From: Thiofilum flexile DSM 14609
Lineage (GTDB): Bacteria; Pseudomonadota; Gammaproteobacteria; Thiotrichales; Thiotrichaceae
NCBI RefSeq assembly: GCF_000380185.1
Contig: NZ_KB904802.1
Coordinates: 1,167 to 65,166 of the forward strand
DNA length: 64,000 bases
Reading direction: 5' to 3'
Below are positions 16,353 through 24,757 of the stretch, piece by piece. Each line of letters opens with the position of its first letter. Positions within the stretch are counted from its first letter, which is position 1. Under the pieces are notes generated by a model that saw nothing but the letters and a program-made list of their open reading frames with translations, was not told the DNA's origin and did not search any database. Position numbers and translations under genes: made by a program.

Positions 16353-17570
16353 TTATTCAACCTTGAAAGTCGCAACACTACCACGAGTATAAGGCGTGAG
16401 ATCGTAGGGTTGTCCATTAAGTAAGAGTTTCATCCCTGTAGCATTACCAATTCTAAACAGCATGGGTGTTTTTGCACTGAGTTCTTTAACAGTATTGGGC
16501 GCACCTAAGGCTTCAAAAATACGTTTGCCTTTAGCATCCTTAATTTGCATCCATACTTCTTGCTCAAACTCAATGCGTATGGCGACCTCTGTACCAAGTG
16601 GATTACCCTGAGCCGCTTCTGCGGTACTGCTATCGGTGGTAGCCGCAGGTGTAGTAGTCTCTGGAGTAGACGGATTAGGGTCAGTAGCAGGCGGTGGGGG
16701 CGGAGTCACAATATTGGTCGTGGGCGCATCATGGCTTTGCGGCTGCGGTGCGGTGGCTTGTGCAGCAGTAGCAATAGGTACAGCTGGATTGGGTAGGCCA
16801 TTGGCTAAAGTAGCCGGTGCATTCACATCCGTTGTAACAGTATTAGTGGTTGTAGCAGGTGTATTCACAGCGGGCGCAACAGTGCTCGTAGCTGTACTAG
16901 TGCTAGAGCTTTGAGTAACCGTACTAGTGGTTGTGCTGGGTAAATCTTGTGTATTTGCTACAGGCTGATCGGCTGCTATGGCTTGAGCCGCTGGCGTGGT
17001 CGGGCGAGTCACTGCACCTGCGGTGGAGGCCGTAGGACTATCCATACCCGGATTCGCCGCACCTGTTAAGCCCGCTTGGCGTTGCAAATTTGCTTGTTGC
17101 GTCTTATAGGCAAACTCATTCCACGTCGTCTGTGCCCAATTACGTACCCCCGGAATCATGCTAATCAAGATTAACAATAATACTAATAAAGCAATGACGC
17201 CCAAACGAGCCATTTCGGGGGAAATACGAGGAGCGGTGCGTTGAGTGTTCAAGGGCGAAAAGTGTTTCTCCATCGCATCAGGATCAGCACCCCGCAAAAT
17301 TTCATAATTACGAATTAAGGGCGCGGCATCGAGTTCCCCTAAACGTGCATAGCTACGTAAATAACCCCGTACATAAGGCGGCTCGGGCAAATGAGCAAAA
17401 TCCTCATTTTCCAAGGTCACTAAAATTTGGCGAGACAAATGCATATGCTCAGCCGCTTTATCCAGATCAAAACCCGTATTTTCTCGTATGGCTTTGAGTT
17501 GTTTAGCCAAGTCGCCTGCTTGAACAGAGGACGATCCTTGTGGTGTACGGTTCTCTGTTGGCTGTGTCAT
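16353..17570 (-). CDS. rodZ: RodZ-like cytoskeleton protein
   Basis: RodZ links MreB filaments to the cell wall machinery and sets rod shape. The 405-residue protein has a cytoplasmic helix-turn-helix domain (about 20-95, with LAKQLKAIRENTGFDLDKAA), one membrane span (about 121-140), a long Thr/Ser/Pro/Ala-rich periplasmic linker (about 165-325), and a C-terminal DUF4115 beta domain (about 327-405). The linker is longer and more repetitive than in E. coli, whose protein has 337 residues. In many relatives ispG stands between rodZ and hisS; here hisS follows directly. Confidence 0.92.
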   Translation of the reverse strand: MTQPTENRTPQGSSSVQAGDLAKQLKAIRENTGFDLDKAAEHMHLSRQILVTLENEDFAHLPEPPYVRGYLRSYARLGELDAAPLIRNYEILRGADPDAMEKHFSPLNTQRTAPRISPEMARLGVIALLVLLLILISMIPGVRNWAQTTWNEFAYKTQQANLQRQAGLTGAANPGMDSPTASTAGAVTRPTTPAAQAIAADQPVANTQDLPSTTTSTVTQSSSTSTATSTVAPAVNTPATTTNTVTTDVNAPATLANGLPNPAVPIATAAQATAPQPQSHDAPTTNIVTPPPPPATDPNPSTPETTTPAATTDSSTAEAAQGNPLGTEVAIRIEFEQEVWMQIKDAKGKRIFEALGAPNTVKELSAKTPMLFRIGNATGMKLLLNGQPYDLTPYTRGSVATFKVE

Positions 17571-17605
17571 AGTCCCTCTGATTTCATTATCACAATCAAT
17601 GATTA

Positions 17606-18373
17606 TTAATTAAGTCGTTGTGCTTCAGCACTATTAGGAAAACGTGTCAATAATGTTTGAGTACATTGCTCGACCTGAGCAGTATCATTTAAAGCCCTAC
17701 CGATCTGGGTACACAACATCAGCGACTCTGGTGTTACAGGCGCATTGTCCCGATATCTAAACCAAAAGGCTTGTGCTTTGGCATAATCTTGGCTTTTATA
17801 ATTCAACTCTGCTAATTGATAGAGTGCTAAACCAAAATCTTCATTTGCCTGTAAAGCCTGATGAAAATAGCTTATTGCCTCAGTCGGATGCCCTTTTCTG
17901 GTTAAACATACACCAATATTAGTATAGGCAAATTCCGGCGTACGATACAGCGGATCACGTAATGCCGTTTTAAAGGCTGTAATCGCCTTATCATATTGCC
18001 CGACTCGACAAAGATGTGAGCCATAGTTATTCATAAGCTCTGGGCTGGGCGTTTTACTTAAGTGTACGGCCTTAGCAAAATAGCGCGTGGCACTAGCATC
18101 ATCCTTGAGGCGTTCTTGTAGCAACGCATAATAATGATTAGCATCCACTGATTGTGGATGATATTTCAGTGCTTTATCTAAATATTCTTTGGCTAAATCT
18201 AAGCGCCCGCTTTGTAAATATCCCACCCCTAACTGTGCATTATAAGAGGCCGCTTTAACCGCATCGCCCCCACTGCTACCTGCCGTACTAGTAGTAGAGT
18301 CGGTGCTACTACAAGCACTTAATACCCCTACTAATACACTACTGATGACCAACCATCTAAGACTTGTTTTCAT
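17606..18373 (-). CDS. pilF: PilF/PilW type IV pilus biogenesis lipoprotein
   Basis: An outer membrane lipoprotein that helps assemble the PilQ secretin of type IV pili. I chose the ATG at 18373, with AAGGG 8 bases upstream. It gives 255 residues and a lipoprotein signal ending LSAC (Cys near 20). An upstream in-frame start at 18469 would lie deep inside rlmN. About six TPR units follow, for example [20 protein letters not shown] and [20 protein letters not shown]. It overlaps the rlmN end by 17 bases. Gene position and domain design match the family well. Confidence 0.9.
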   Translation of the reverse strand: MKTSLRWLVISSVLVGVLSACSSTDSTTSTAGSSGGDAVKAASYNAQLGVGYLQSGRLDLAKEYLDKALKYHPQSVDANHYYALLQERLKDDASATRYFAKAVHLSKTPSPELMNNYGSHLCRVGQYDKAITAFKTALRDPLYRTPEFAYTNIGVCLTRKGHPTEAISYFHQALQANEDFGLALYQLAELNYKSQDYAKAQAFWFRYRDNAPVTPESLMLCTQIGRALNDTAQVEQCTQTLLTRFPNSAEAQRLN

Positions 18374-19517
18374 TGTTATTGCCCTTTTCAATACGGGCGA
18401 AGTGTATTTCGCGGCGGCTGCGATCATTGACTTGTCCCGCCAACTGACCACAGGCGGCATCAATATCATCGCCCCGTGTTCTTCTTGTTATCGCAGTATA
18501 GCCGGCTTGTGCTAAAATGTCGCCAAATCGATGAATCCGATTATTACTAGAGCGTTTATAGCGCGTCTCTGGAAACGGATTAAAAGGGATGAGATTAATT
18601 TTTGAAGGGATACCTTTTAGAATTTTAGCTAATTGATGCGCATGCTCATCGCTATCATTCACCCCATCTAGCATCACATATTCCCAAGTAATTTTTTCGC
18701 GGTTTGAGCCTTTTTTATCTAAAAATCGCTCACAAGCCGCCAGTAATTCCTTAATAGGATACTTTTTATTTAACGGTACTAGTTGATTGCGCAACTCATC
18801 ATTCGGTGCGTGCAGGGATACCGCTAAGGTGACATCAATCACATCCCCTAAGCGATCTAAAGCTGGCACAACGCCTGAGGTGCTCACGGTGACGCGCCGT
18901 TTGCTTAAACCGTAAGCATTATCATCTAGCATCAGCTCTAGTGCTTGTACGACGGCATCAAAATTGAGCAAGGGTTCGCCCATACCCATCATGACAACAT
19001 TCGTAATCACGCGTGGACCTTTGGGTTCTTCTTGCAGTAAACGTCTAGCTAACCACAACTGTCCAATAATCTCAGACACTTTAAGATTACGGTTAAAGCC
19101 TTGGCGTGCAGTCGAGCAAAAGGTGCAATCTAAAGCACAGCCTACTTGTGAGGAAATACAGAGCGTACCTCTATCCTCTTCAGGGATGTATACCATCTCA
19201 ATGGCATTACCCTCTGGCAGTTTGAGTAGCCATTTACGGGTGCCATCGGAAGCATTTTGATCAAGGACGACTTCAGGAGCACGAATCTCCGCATGCTCTT
19301 GCAGATAGGCACGTAATGACTTACTGAGGTTAGTCATGGCATCGAGACTATCTGCCCCCATTTGATGCAGCCACTTAATCACTTGAGTGGCGCGAAACGG
19401 TTTTTCACCGATGGAGATAAAATAGGCTTTTAAGGCCTCATGACTAAAGTCTAATAAGTTAACTTTAGCGCTGTTTGAGACAGGGCTTATAACCATTTCA
19501 GGGGCAGAAGTAGTCAC
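18357..19517 (-). CDS. rlmN: Dual-specificity 23S rRNA/tRNA C2-adenine methyltransferase
   Basis: A radical-SAM enzyme that methylates A2503 of 23S rRNA and A37 of certain tRNAs. The 386-residue protein has the Fe-S motif C127-x3-C131-x2-C134 (in [15 protein letters not shown]), the GMGEPL loop, and the late [12 protein letters not shown] segment carrying the conserved catalytic Cys. The start is GTG at 19517, preceded by AAGGTGAG. It lies 15 bases after ndk. Confidence 0.97.
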   Translation of the reverse strand: MTTSAPEMVISPVSNSAKVNLLDFSHEALKAYFISIGEKPFRATQVIKWLHQMGADSLDAMTNLSKSLRAYLQEHAEIRAPEVVLDQNASDGTRKWLLKLPEGNAIEMVYIPEEDRGTLCISSQVGCALDCTFCSTARQGFNRNLKVSEIIGQLWLARRLLQEEPKGPRVITNVVMMGMGEPLLNFDAVVQALELMLDDNAYGLSKRRVTVSTSGVVPALDRLGDVIDVTLAVSLHAPNDELRNQLVPLNKKYPIKELLAACERFLDKKGSNREKITWEYVMLDGVNDSDEHAHQLAKILKGIPSKINLIPFNPFPETRYKRSSNNRIHRFGDILAQAGYTAITRRTRGDDIDAACGQLAGQVNDRSRREIHFARIEKGNNNENKS

Positions 19518-19532
19518 TTAATCGTTCTCACC

Positions 19533-19961
19533 TTAGCGAGTGCGTGGGCATAATGTGTCGCCGAAGAAATAGGCAATTTCAATCGCCGCATTTTCTTGGC
19601 TATCAGAGCCATGCACTGCATTTTCATCAATACTGTCAGCAAAATCAGCACGAATAGTACCAGGCTCAGCATTTTTAGGGTTAGTAGCACCCATTAATTC
19701 ACGGTTTTTAGCGACCGCATTCTCACCTTCTAAGACCTGAATCATCACAGGGCCTGAGGTCATGAAAGACACTAGATCTTTAAAGAAAGGGCGCTCTTTA
19801 TGTACCGCATAGAAACCTTCGGCTTCTGCTTGGGTGAGGTGTTGCATACGTGCTGCAATAATCTGTAAGCCCGCATCTTCAAAGCGAGTGTAGATTTTAC
19901 CGATAACATTTTTGCCGACTGCATCAGGTTTAATAATAGAGATAGTACGTTCAATAGCCAC
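19533..19961 (-). CDS. ndk: Nucleoside diphosphate kinase
   Basis: Balances nucleoside triphosphate pools by phosphotransfer through an active-site histidine. The 142-residue protein has the full family length, the IIKPDAV start and NAVHGSDS with the phosphorylated H117. It is the first gene of the minus-strand ndk-rlmN-pilF-rodZ-hisS-yfgM run, so the promoter probably lies in the 165 bases before the divergent gene at 20127. Confidence 0.98.
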   Translation of the reverse strand: MAIERTISIIKPDAVGKNVIGKIYTRFEDAGLQIIAARMQHLTQAEAEGFYAVHKERPFFKDLVSFMTSGPVMIQVLEGENAVAKNRELMGATNPKNAEPGTIRADFADSIDENAVHGSDSQENAAIEIAYFFGDTLCPRTR

Positions 19962-20126
19962 AGTGATACTCCAAAAGCTAATTAATCAAGGATTTTCAAT
20001 AAGGGCGCAATTGTAATGACACTAGGGCGTAGTAGCAAACATATTCCTGTTTCTTTCTAGGTGTGTTTTATCTTTTAATGAAACTGGTAATACAATCACC
20101 ACCCGTTCATCATACAAGGAAACCCA

Positions 20127-21218
20127 ATGTCTAATCTGACCACACGTTCTAGTCTGGCAGTTGCATTGTTGAGTGCCACTCTCTTCACTAGTGCAGCTAG
20201 TATCGCCTCTGCAGAACAGGCTCCTGATATTAATTTCATGCCCAAAGAGGGGTATGCCGCGACAGTGTCAGGTACTAAGTATGTAGAGCCTTCAGCCTCG
20301 CGTCCTTTGATAGTGGGTGAAAAAATTGATCGCCTGACCGAACGGAATAAGGCAGGTGAAACGATTCTACAACGTTTGACCGAGCGCACCTATTGGGTAC
20401 AGACTGGTTTTTATAACACGCTCTTTTATGTGGGGGATGAGGGCGTACTATTAATGGATCCACTAGGCGAAGGCTCCGGTGCTGCGGTACAAAAGGCCAT
20501 TGCTAGTGTTACCGCTTTGCCCGTTACGGCTTTGGTTTACTCACATGATCATGCCGATCATATTGGTGATGCCTCCTTATTTGTGGAAGCGGCTAAAGCT
20601 GCTGGTAAGCCACTACGCATTATTGCCACCGATGCCACTGCTGCTAAACAGCAATACCTGAAATCAGCCCTACCAGCTCCAACTGAAACGGTAGCCTTTG
20701 ATGGGGGTACAGCCAGTTTTGAAAAGCTGACTCTCAAAGCCCAAGGTTTTAAACGTGCGGCTCATACCGATGACTCAGCGGCTTGGCTCATGGTCGAGGA
20801 AGGGGTACTACATGCACCCGATATGACTAATCCTGACCAGATGCCTTATTTAGGCTTTGGCGGTTCGGAAAATGCGGTTTATCTAACGGCTAATTTGGAG
20901 CAGCTCGCAGCAGGGGATTGGAAATATTTCAGTGGTGGACATGGGAATATCGGTAGTCACGCTGACATTACTTTTATGCAGACCTATGTCGCTGATCTAC
21001 GTGATGCAGTATTGAAAGCACAACAGGCTGTGGATGCGGGTAAGTATTTTAATAAAGAGATGAATAATCATGAGGCCGCTGCGGCGGGTTGGTTGCGTGC
21101 TGTAGCAGAGGAGACCACCAATACCTTACGCCCTAAATATGGTAGTTACTATGGTTTTGAGGCTTCTGTACCATTTCAAGCTGAAATGGTGGCTGAAGCC
21201 CTAGGCTCTTATCGTTAA
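20127..21218 (+). CDS. Exported metallo-beta-lactamase-fold hydrolase
   Basis: A 363-residue protein with a signal peptide (about 1-29, ending ASIASA-EQ) and an MBL fold. The zinc site is the HDHADH motif (H140, H142, D144, H145), with further candidate ligands H in RAAHTDDS, D in HAPDMTNPD and H in SGGHGN. The C-terminal 100 residues look helical. AAGGA lies 6 bases before the ATG. It is monocistronic, ended by a 13-bp hairpin. The substrate is unknown; relatives include alkylsulfatase-like, lactonase-like and quinoprotein-associated hydrolases, and nothing nearby chooses among them. Confidence 0.85.
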   Translation: MSNLTTRSSLAVALLSATLFTSAASIASAEQAPDINFMPKEGYAATVSGTKYVEPSASRPLIVGEKIDRLTERNKAGETILQRLTERTYWVQTGFYNTLFYVGDEGVLLMDPLGEGSGAAVQKAIASVTALPVTALVYSHDHADHIGDASLFVEAAKAAGKPLRIIATDATAAKQQYLKSALPAPTETVAFDGGTASFEKLTLKAQGFKRAAHTDDSAAWLMVEEGVLHAPDMTNPDQMPYLGFGGSENAVYLTANLEQLAAGDWKYFSGGHGNIGSHADITFMQTYVADLRDAVLKAQQAVDAGKYFNKEMNNHEAAAAGWLRAVAEETTNTLRPKYGSYYGFEASVPFQAEMVAEALGSYR

Positions 21219-21234
21219 CCATAAGAACGCTAGT

Positions 21235-21263
21235 AGACCTACACTAGTAGCTAGTGTAGGTCT
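21235..21263. terminator. 13-bp hairpin between convergent genes
   Basis: AGACCTACACTAG and CTAGTGTAGGTCT pair perfectly around a TAG loop, 16 bases past the hydrolase gene and 22 before the end of the opposing gene. It probably serves both directions, though T-runs are weak. Confidence 0.7.
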
Positions 21264-21285
21264 TAAGTTGAGTAAAGCTAAAGTA

Positions 21286-22296
21286 TTATTCAGCCTCACC
21301 TGTAGCTGCTGTGGCTACTACCTTATCACCCGCATTATTACCAGTGAAGCGATTGAAGTTAACAAAGCCCGTGTCGAAAATATCTTTTACTTCGTAAAGC
21401 TTATAGGTTTTATCACCTTTTTTCGCCATAGTGCCATCTAAACGTTCAAGTGCTCCGCTACCATCGGTATCCGTTCCGGTACGTTTCTTACCATCACCAT
21501 CGGCGGTTTGACCCCATAGACCATGTGGCATGACCCCATCGGTAGCCACATTGGGGCTGGCAAATTTAACATCCATATAACTGCCTTTAGTGATGAGCGA
21601 GAGATTATATTCACCCGCTTTGACTTTTACAGTGCTACCTTTTTTCTCTACTGCACCGTTTAAGTAAGTGCCGTCTTTTTGTTCTTGACCGTTAATTTTG
21701 AGTTTACCGGCTTTATCAAACGAGATTTTGTCATTGCCAACGGTCAGACCAAAATCCTGCATGAGGTTGCCTTTAAAGGTAGAGTTCAGTTGAACGCCTT
21801 TATCACTCAAGAGGTTATAAACTTTATTATCATCCCCTTTAACATTATAGGTATCACCTTCGGCACCTTTAAAGTGTGGGTCACCCCAGACTTGTGCACC
21901 ATTACCAACAACAACGGGTCTACCACCACCAACACTGCTACCGCCGCCAGTGCCGCCCGTACCACCAGCACCGCCTGTACCACCAGCTCCAGCACCGCCG
22001 CCACCTAAAAGGCCGCCTAGGAGTCCACCTAGATTAAGACTGCCGCCACCTGTGCCACCAGCCCCACCTGCTCCAATTTGTTGTAGGAGCTGTATGAGAA
22101 TTGCCATGAGATTATTAGTCCCACCGCCGCCTAGTGATATACCACCACCATGGCTGGAACCGCCGCCGCCTAGTCCTTGAAAGAGAGCTGATAATTGATT
22201 AGAGGGATTGTTACCTACACCTCTACCACCACCTGTAGTAGTACCGCCAGCCGTAGTGCCAGTCTGGGTAGTATTGATTTGGTTAAGATTGAGCAT
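21286..22296 (-). CDS. Glycine-rich protein with GDPH motif (vWF-D / DUF1521-like)
   Basis: A 336-residue, cysteine-free protein with no signal peptide. Residues 1-62 are Thr/Gly/Asn-rich, residues 62-75 form an amphipathic stretch with LMAILIQLLQQIG, and residues 76-128 are almost pure Gly/Ala/Thr. A C-terminal domain then begins with VWGDPHF (GDPH at 138-141) and includes the late GLWGQTADGDG motif. This pattern resembles von Willebrand D-type modules and the DUF1521 domain of rhizobial NopE1. There Ca2+ triggers self-cleavage between Asp and Pro in GDPH. Activity and export here are inference. AAAGGG precedes the ATG by 8 bases. Confidence 0.7.
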   Translation of the reverse strand: MLNLNQINTTQTGTTAGGTTTGGGRGVGNNPSNQLSALFQGLGGGGSSHGGGISLGGGGTNNLMAILIQLLQQIGAGGAGGTGGGSLNLGGLLGGLLGGGGAGAGGTGGAGGTGGTGGGSSVGGGRPVVVGNGAQVWGDPHFKGAEGDTYNVKGDDNKVYNLLSDKGVQLNSTFKGNLMQDFGLTVGNDKISFDKAGKLKINGQEQKDGTYLNGAVEKKGSTVKVKAGEYNLSLITKGSYMDVKFASPNVATDGVMPHGLWGQTADGDGKKRTGTDTDGSGALERLDGTMAKKGDKTYKLYEVKDIFDTGFVNFNRFTGNNAGDKVVATAATGEAE

Positions 22297-22732
22297 TTTC
22301 TAACCCTTTAGTAATTGATCTTGCAGTAGCAGGGTTATGAGGTCTCGATTGGTTAGTTATAATGATGTGAGTTAGATGGAGTACCTTTCACCTACTAGTA
22401 ATTAAAAGCTTAGATTTCTTATGAAAAAAAATAGCTACTAACAGATTATCGAGTCCATTTGTCTGATAGGCGCAGGTTACTTCCCCTGTATGTCAGGGGA
22501 TAAAACGCATGAGTGGCGACCTCATAATACAAAAAAGAGCACTAAAGTAGTTGGGTGCGAAACCATTTAGGCTATACTATAGAGGCTTAGATAGCTGATC
22601 ATTAGCTCAATTATTAATACTATTTTGCTTAAATTTGAGCTACACCCTAGTGAGTAAGCTAGGTATTCAATTTGGTGTCATGATTGATCAATAAAATAGA
22701 CTTATTTAATTAATCAATAAGAGTTGTAATCA
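22297..22732. other. Divergent promoter region
   Basis: The region separates the divergent GDPH protein and CoA-transferase genes. It holds a 7-bp hairpin (TCCCCTG / CAGGGGA, 22482-22500), a candidate plus-strand promoter at 22551-22578, and AT-rich sequence with TGATCAATAAAA and TAATCAATAAGA half-repeats near 22684-22721. No gene is visible. Confidence 0.45.
22551..22578 (+). promoter_or_regulatory. Candidate sigma-70 promoter
   Basis: TTGGGT (22551-22556) and TATACT (22573-22578) are 16 bases apart. A transcript from here would have a leader of about 150 bases before the CoA-transferase start. Confidence 0.35.
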
Positions 22733-23998
22733 ATGACCATAATCTGTAACACCCCGCTAGAAGCTGTATCACCTATTCGTTCTCGACAACGGGTTTGGTG
22801 TCATTCTATGGCAGCCACTCCTTATGTCTTATTAGCCGCTCTCACTGAACATGTGATGACGTTAGAGGGCGTAGAGTTATTACAATTACATTTAGAGCAT
22901 GCGGACGTATTGGCTAAACCTGAATTAGAGGGGCATTTACGTAATCGTTGCTATTTTGCTAGTAAACACAGCCGTACGCTGATTAATCAAAATAAGGCGG
23001 ATTATGTACCCGTGTTTCTCTCTGAAATTCCCAAACTATTTCGTCGTGGAGAGCAACCGATTGATGTGGCACTGATTCAGGTATCACCCCCAGATCGGCA
23101 TGGCTATTGTTCTTTAGGTGTCTCAGTCGAGGCCACTTTAGCTGCGTGTCGAGCGGCTAAAACCATTATTGCCCAAGTCAATCCACAAATGCCGCGTACT
23201 CTTGGTGATGCAGTGATTGCTTGGCGGGATATTGATTATGCGGTAGAGGTAGAGAGCGAAATCCCCCAATTAAAAGCTAAGGATACCAGCCCCGCTCACG
23301 CTCAAATTGGGCGTTATATTGCGGAATTAATTCGAGATGGTGATTGCTTGCAAATGGGGATTGGCGCGATTCCGAATGCCGCTTTAGCAGGTTTAAGTAA
23401 TCATCAACACTTAGGGATACATTCCGAAATGTTCTCGGATGGTGTCATACCCCTAGTCGAGGCCGGCGTCATCGATAATAGCCGCAAAGTGATTCATACC
23501 GGGCGGATTGTGACCGGCTTTGTGCTGGGATCACGCGATTTATATGATTTTGTGGATGATAATTCTAATGTGCAGTTTTTGGATATTGAGTATGTCAATA
23601 ATCCAGCCGTGATCCGTAAAAACCCCCAAACCGTGTCGATTAATAGTGCAATTGAAATTGATCTAACTGGACAGGTCTGTGCCGACTCCATGGGGCATAA
23701 TATTTATTCTGGTTTTGGTGGGCAGGTAGATTTTGTCACGGGGGCGCAACTCTCGAAAAAAGGCCGCTCTATTATTGCCTTACCCTCTACCGCAATGAGA
23801 GGACAGCAGTCACGTATTGTACCAAGTCTCAGTCAAGGGGCAGGGGTAGTGACTTCTCGCGCTCAGGTTGATCATATTGTCACCGAGTTTGGAGTAGCTT
23901 CATTACGGGGATGTAGTATCCGCGAACGGGCGCAAAAACTGATTCAAATTGCGCATCCTGACTTCAGAGAGCAACTCGCTCAAGCCGCTGGTGTATAG
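22733..23998 (+). CDS. Acetyl-CoA hydrolase / CoA-transferase family protein
   Basis: A 421-residue class I CoA-transferase-fold enzyme of the acetyl-CoA hydrolase / 4-hydroxybutyrate CoA-transferase family. Signatures are VSPPDRHGYCSLGVSVE, the catalytic glutamate in GIHSEMFSDG (about E232), and the C-terminal GGQVDFVTGAQLSKKGRSIIALPST followed by VTEFGVASLRG. It would move CoA between acetyl- or butyryl-type acids. The gene stands alone, so the physiological substrate is open. A 12-bp hairpin terminator follows. Confidence 0.88.
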   Translation: MTIICNTPLEAVSPIRSRQRVWCHSMAATPYVLLAALTEHVMTLEGVELLQLHLEHADVLAKPELEGHLRNRCYFASKHSRTLINQNKADYVPVFLSEIPKLFRRGEQPIDVALIQVSPPDRHGYCSLGVSVEATLAACRAAKTIIAQVNPQMPRTLGDAVIAWRDIDYAVEVESEIPQLKAKDTSPAHAQIGRYIAELIRDGDCLQMGIGAIPNAALAGLSNHQHLGIHSEMFSDGVIPLVEAGVIDNSRKVIHTGRIVTGFVLGSRDLYDFVDDNSNVQFLDIEYVNNPAVIRKNPQTVSINSAIEIDLTGQVCADSMGHNIYSGFGGQVDFVTGAQLSKKGRSIIALPSTAMRGQQSRIVPSLSQGAGVVTSRAQVDHIVTEFGVASLRGCSIRERAQKLIQIAHPDFREQLAQAAGV

Positions 23999-24010
23999 TC
24001 ATCAGTAGAG

Positions 24011-24047
24011 ATCTGAAGTGGTGTGACTTAGGGCGACCACTTCAGAT
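24011..24047. terminator. 12-bp hairpin between convergent genes
   Basis: ATCTGAAGTGGT (24011-24022) pairs with ACCACTTCAGAT (24036-24047), 13 bases past the CoA-transferase stop and before the opposing gene end at 24083. Confidence 0.65.
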
Positions 24048-24082
24048 GAAAACAAAGTGTTTAAGTAGGTAGACCAAAGTAC

Positions 24083-24562
24083 TTATTTACGCTCTACCAC
24101 TTTATCTTTGACTAAGGTCAGTGACACTGTGCCAAGGGCGGGTTTATCACAGGAGCCTTGTGGGGTATGGTTGGGGCAGGTTTCAGTAATCCCAATAATG
24201 CGCTGATTTAATACCCCTTCGAGATTGAAGTAACGGAAAAACTTACCGCCCACTACCTCATCCGTAATCCCTTTATATTGACCCCGGTCATTGCGGAAAA
24301 TAGCAATATATTGCCCCCAACTTTTCTCCTCACCGACCCCTTCTAATAAAAACGATACCACTAGATCTTTATCGCCATCATTATCCAAATCCCCTAAAGC
24401 AGCTTTCCGTACACCCCTTTGCTCTTTACCCTTTAATACTTTAGCCACCCCTTCTAAATAGCGGCTCACGACCCGCTCTAATTTAGTATCGGCATAAGCA
24501 GGTAAAGCCAGTAGTGAACTACTCAATAAAATTGTTATAAGTAGAGGAGCTAAGATACGCAT
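24083..24562 (-). CDS. Small secreted protein with a Ca-binding-like D-rich loop
   Basis: Not recognised as a named family. The 159-residue product has a Sec signal peptide (1-24, ending PAYA-DTK). It then has GDLDNDGDKDLVVSFLLEGVG, a loop of the FG-GAP / calcium-binding type found in VCBS-like repeats. Two cysteines (in ETCPNH and GSCDKP) could form a disulfide in the periplasm. It lies between two convergent or divergent genes and is probably monocistronic. A single VCBS-like unit is too short for a propeller, so the loop may only bind Ca2+. Confidence 0.65.
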   Translation of the reverse strand: MRILAPLLITILLSSSLLALPAYADTKLERVVSRYLEGVAKVLKGKEQRGVRKAALGDLDNDGDKDLVVSFLLEGVGEEKSWGQYIAIFRNDRGQYKGITDEVVGGKFFRYFNLEGVLNQRIIGITETCPNHTPQGSCDKPALGTVSLTLVKDKVVERK

Positions 24563-24718
24563 CCTGATACCTCGTTATACAAATGGAAGTCGGCAGTATA
24601 ATGAACGCTTGAGCTTAATGCAGGTTTACTCCAATGTGGGGGCGAAATGGTTAAGGAGTGACCGATTGAGCTTTAATGGGATAGTGGAGTGTGGTATGCC
24701 AAAGTCTTTAAATACCGC

Positions 24719-24724
24719 TATAAT
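24719..24724 (+). promoter_or_regulatory. Candidate -10 box for valS
   Basis: TATAAT lies 34 bases before the valS ATG. No good -35 is visible at the expected distance. Confidence 0.35.
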
Positions 24725-24757
24725 GCCTCTCTTTTAAGAATTAGCTGACTGACGCTC

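Noticed and set aside
21950-22180. Proline-rich plus-strand frame (76 codons)
   Set aside because: It is the antisense of the glycine-rich region of the GDPH gene; CCA/CCG runs are the complement of Gly codons.
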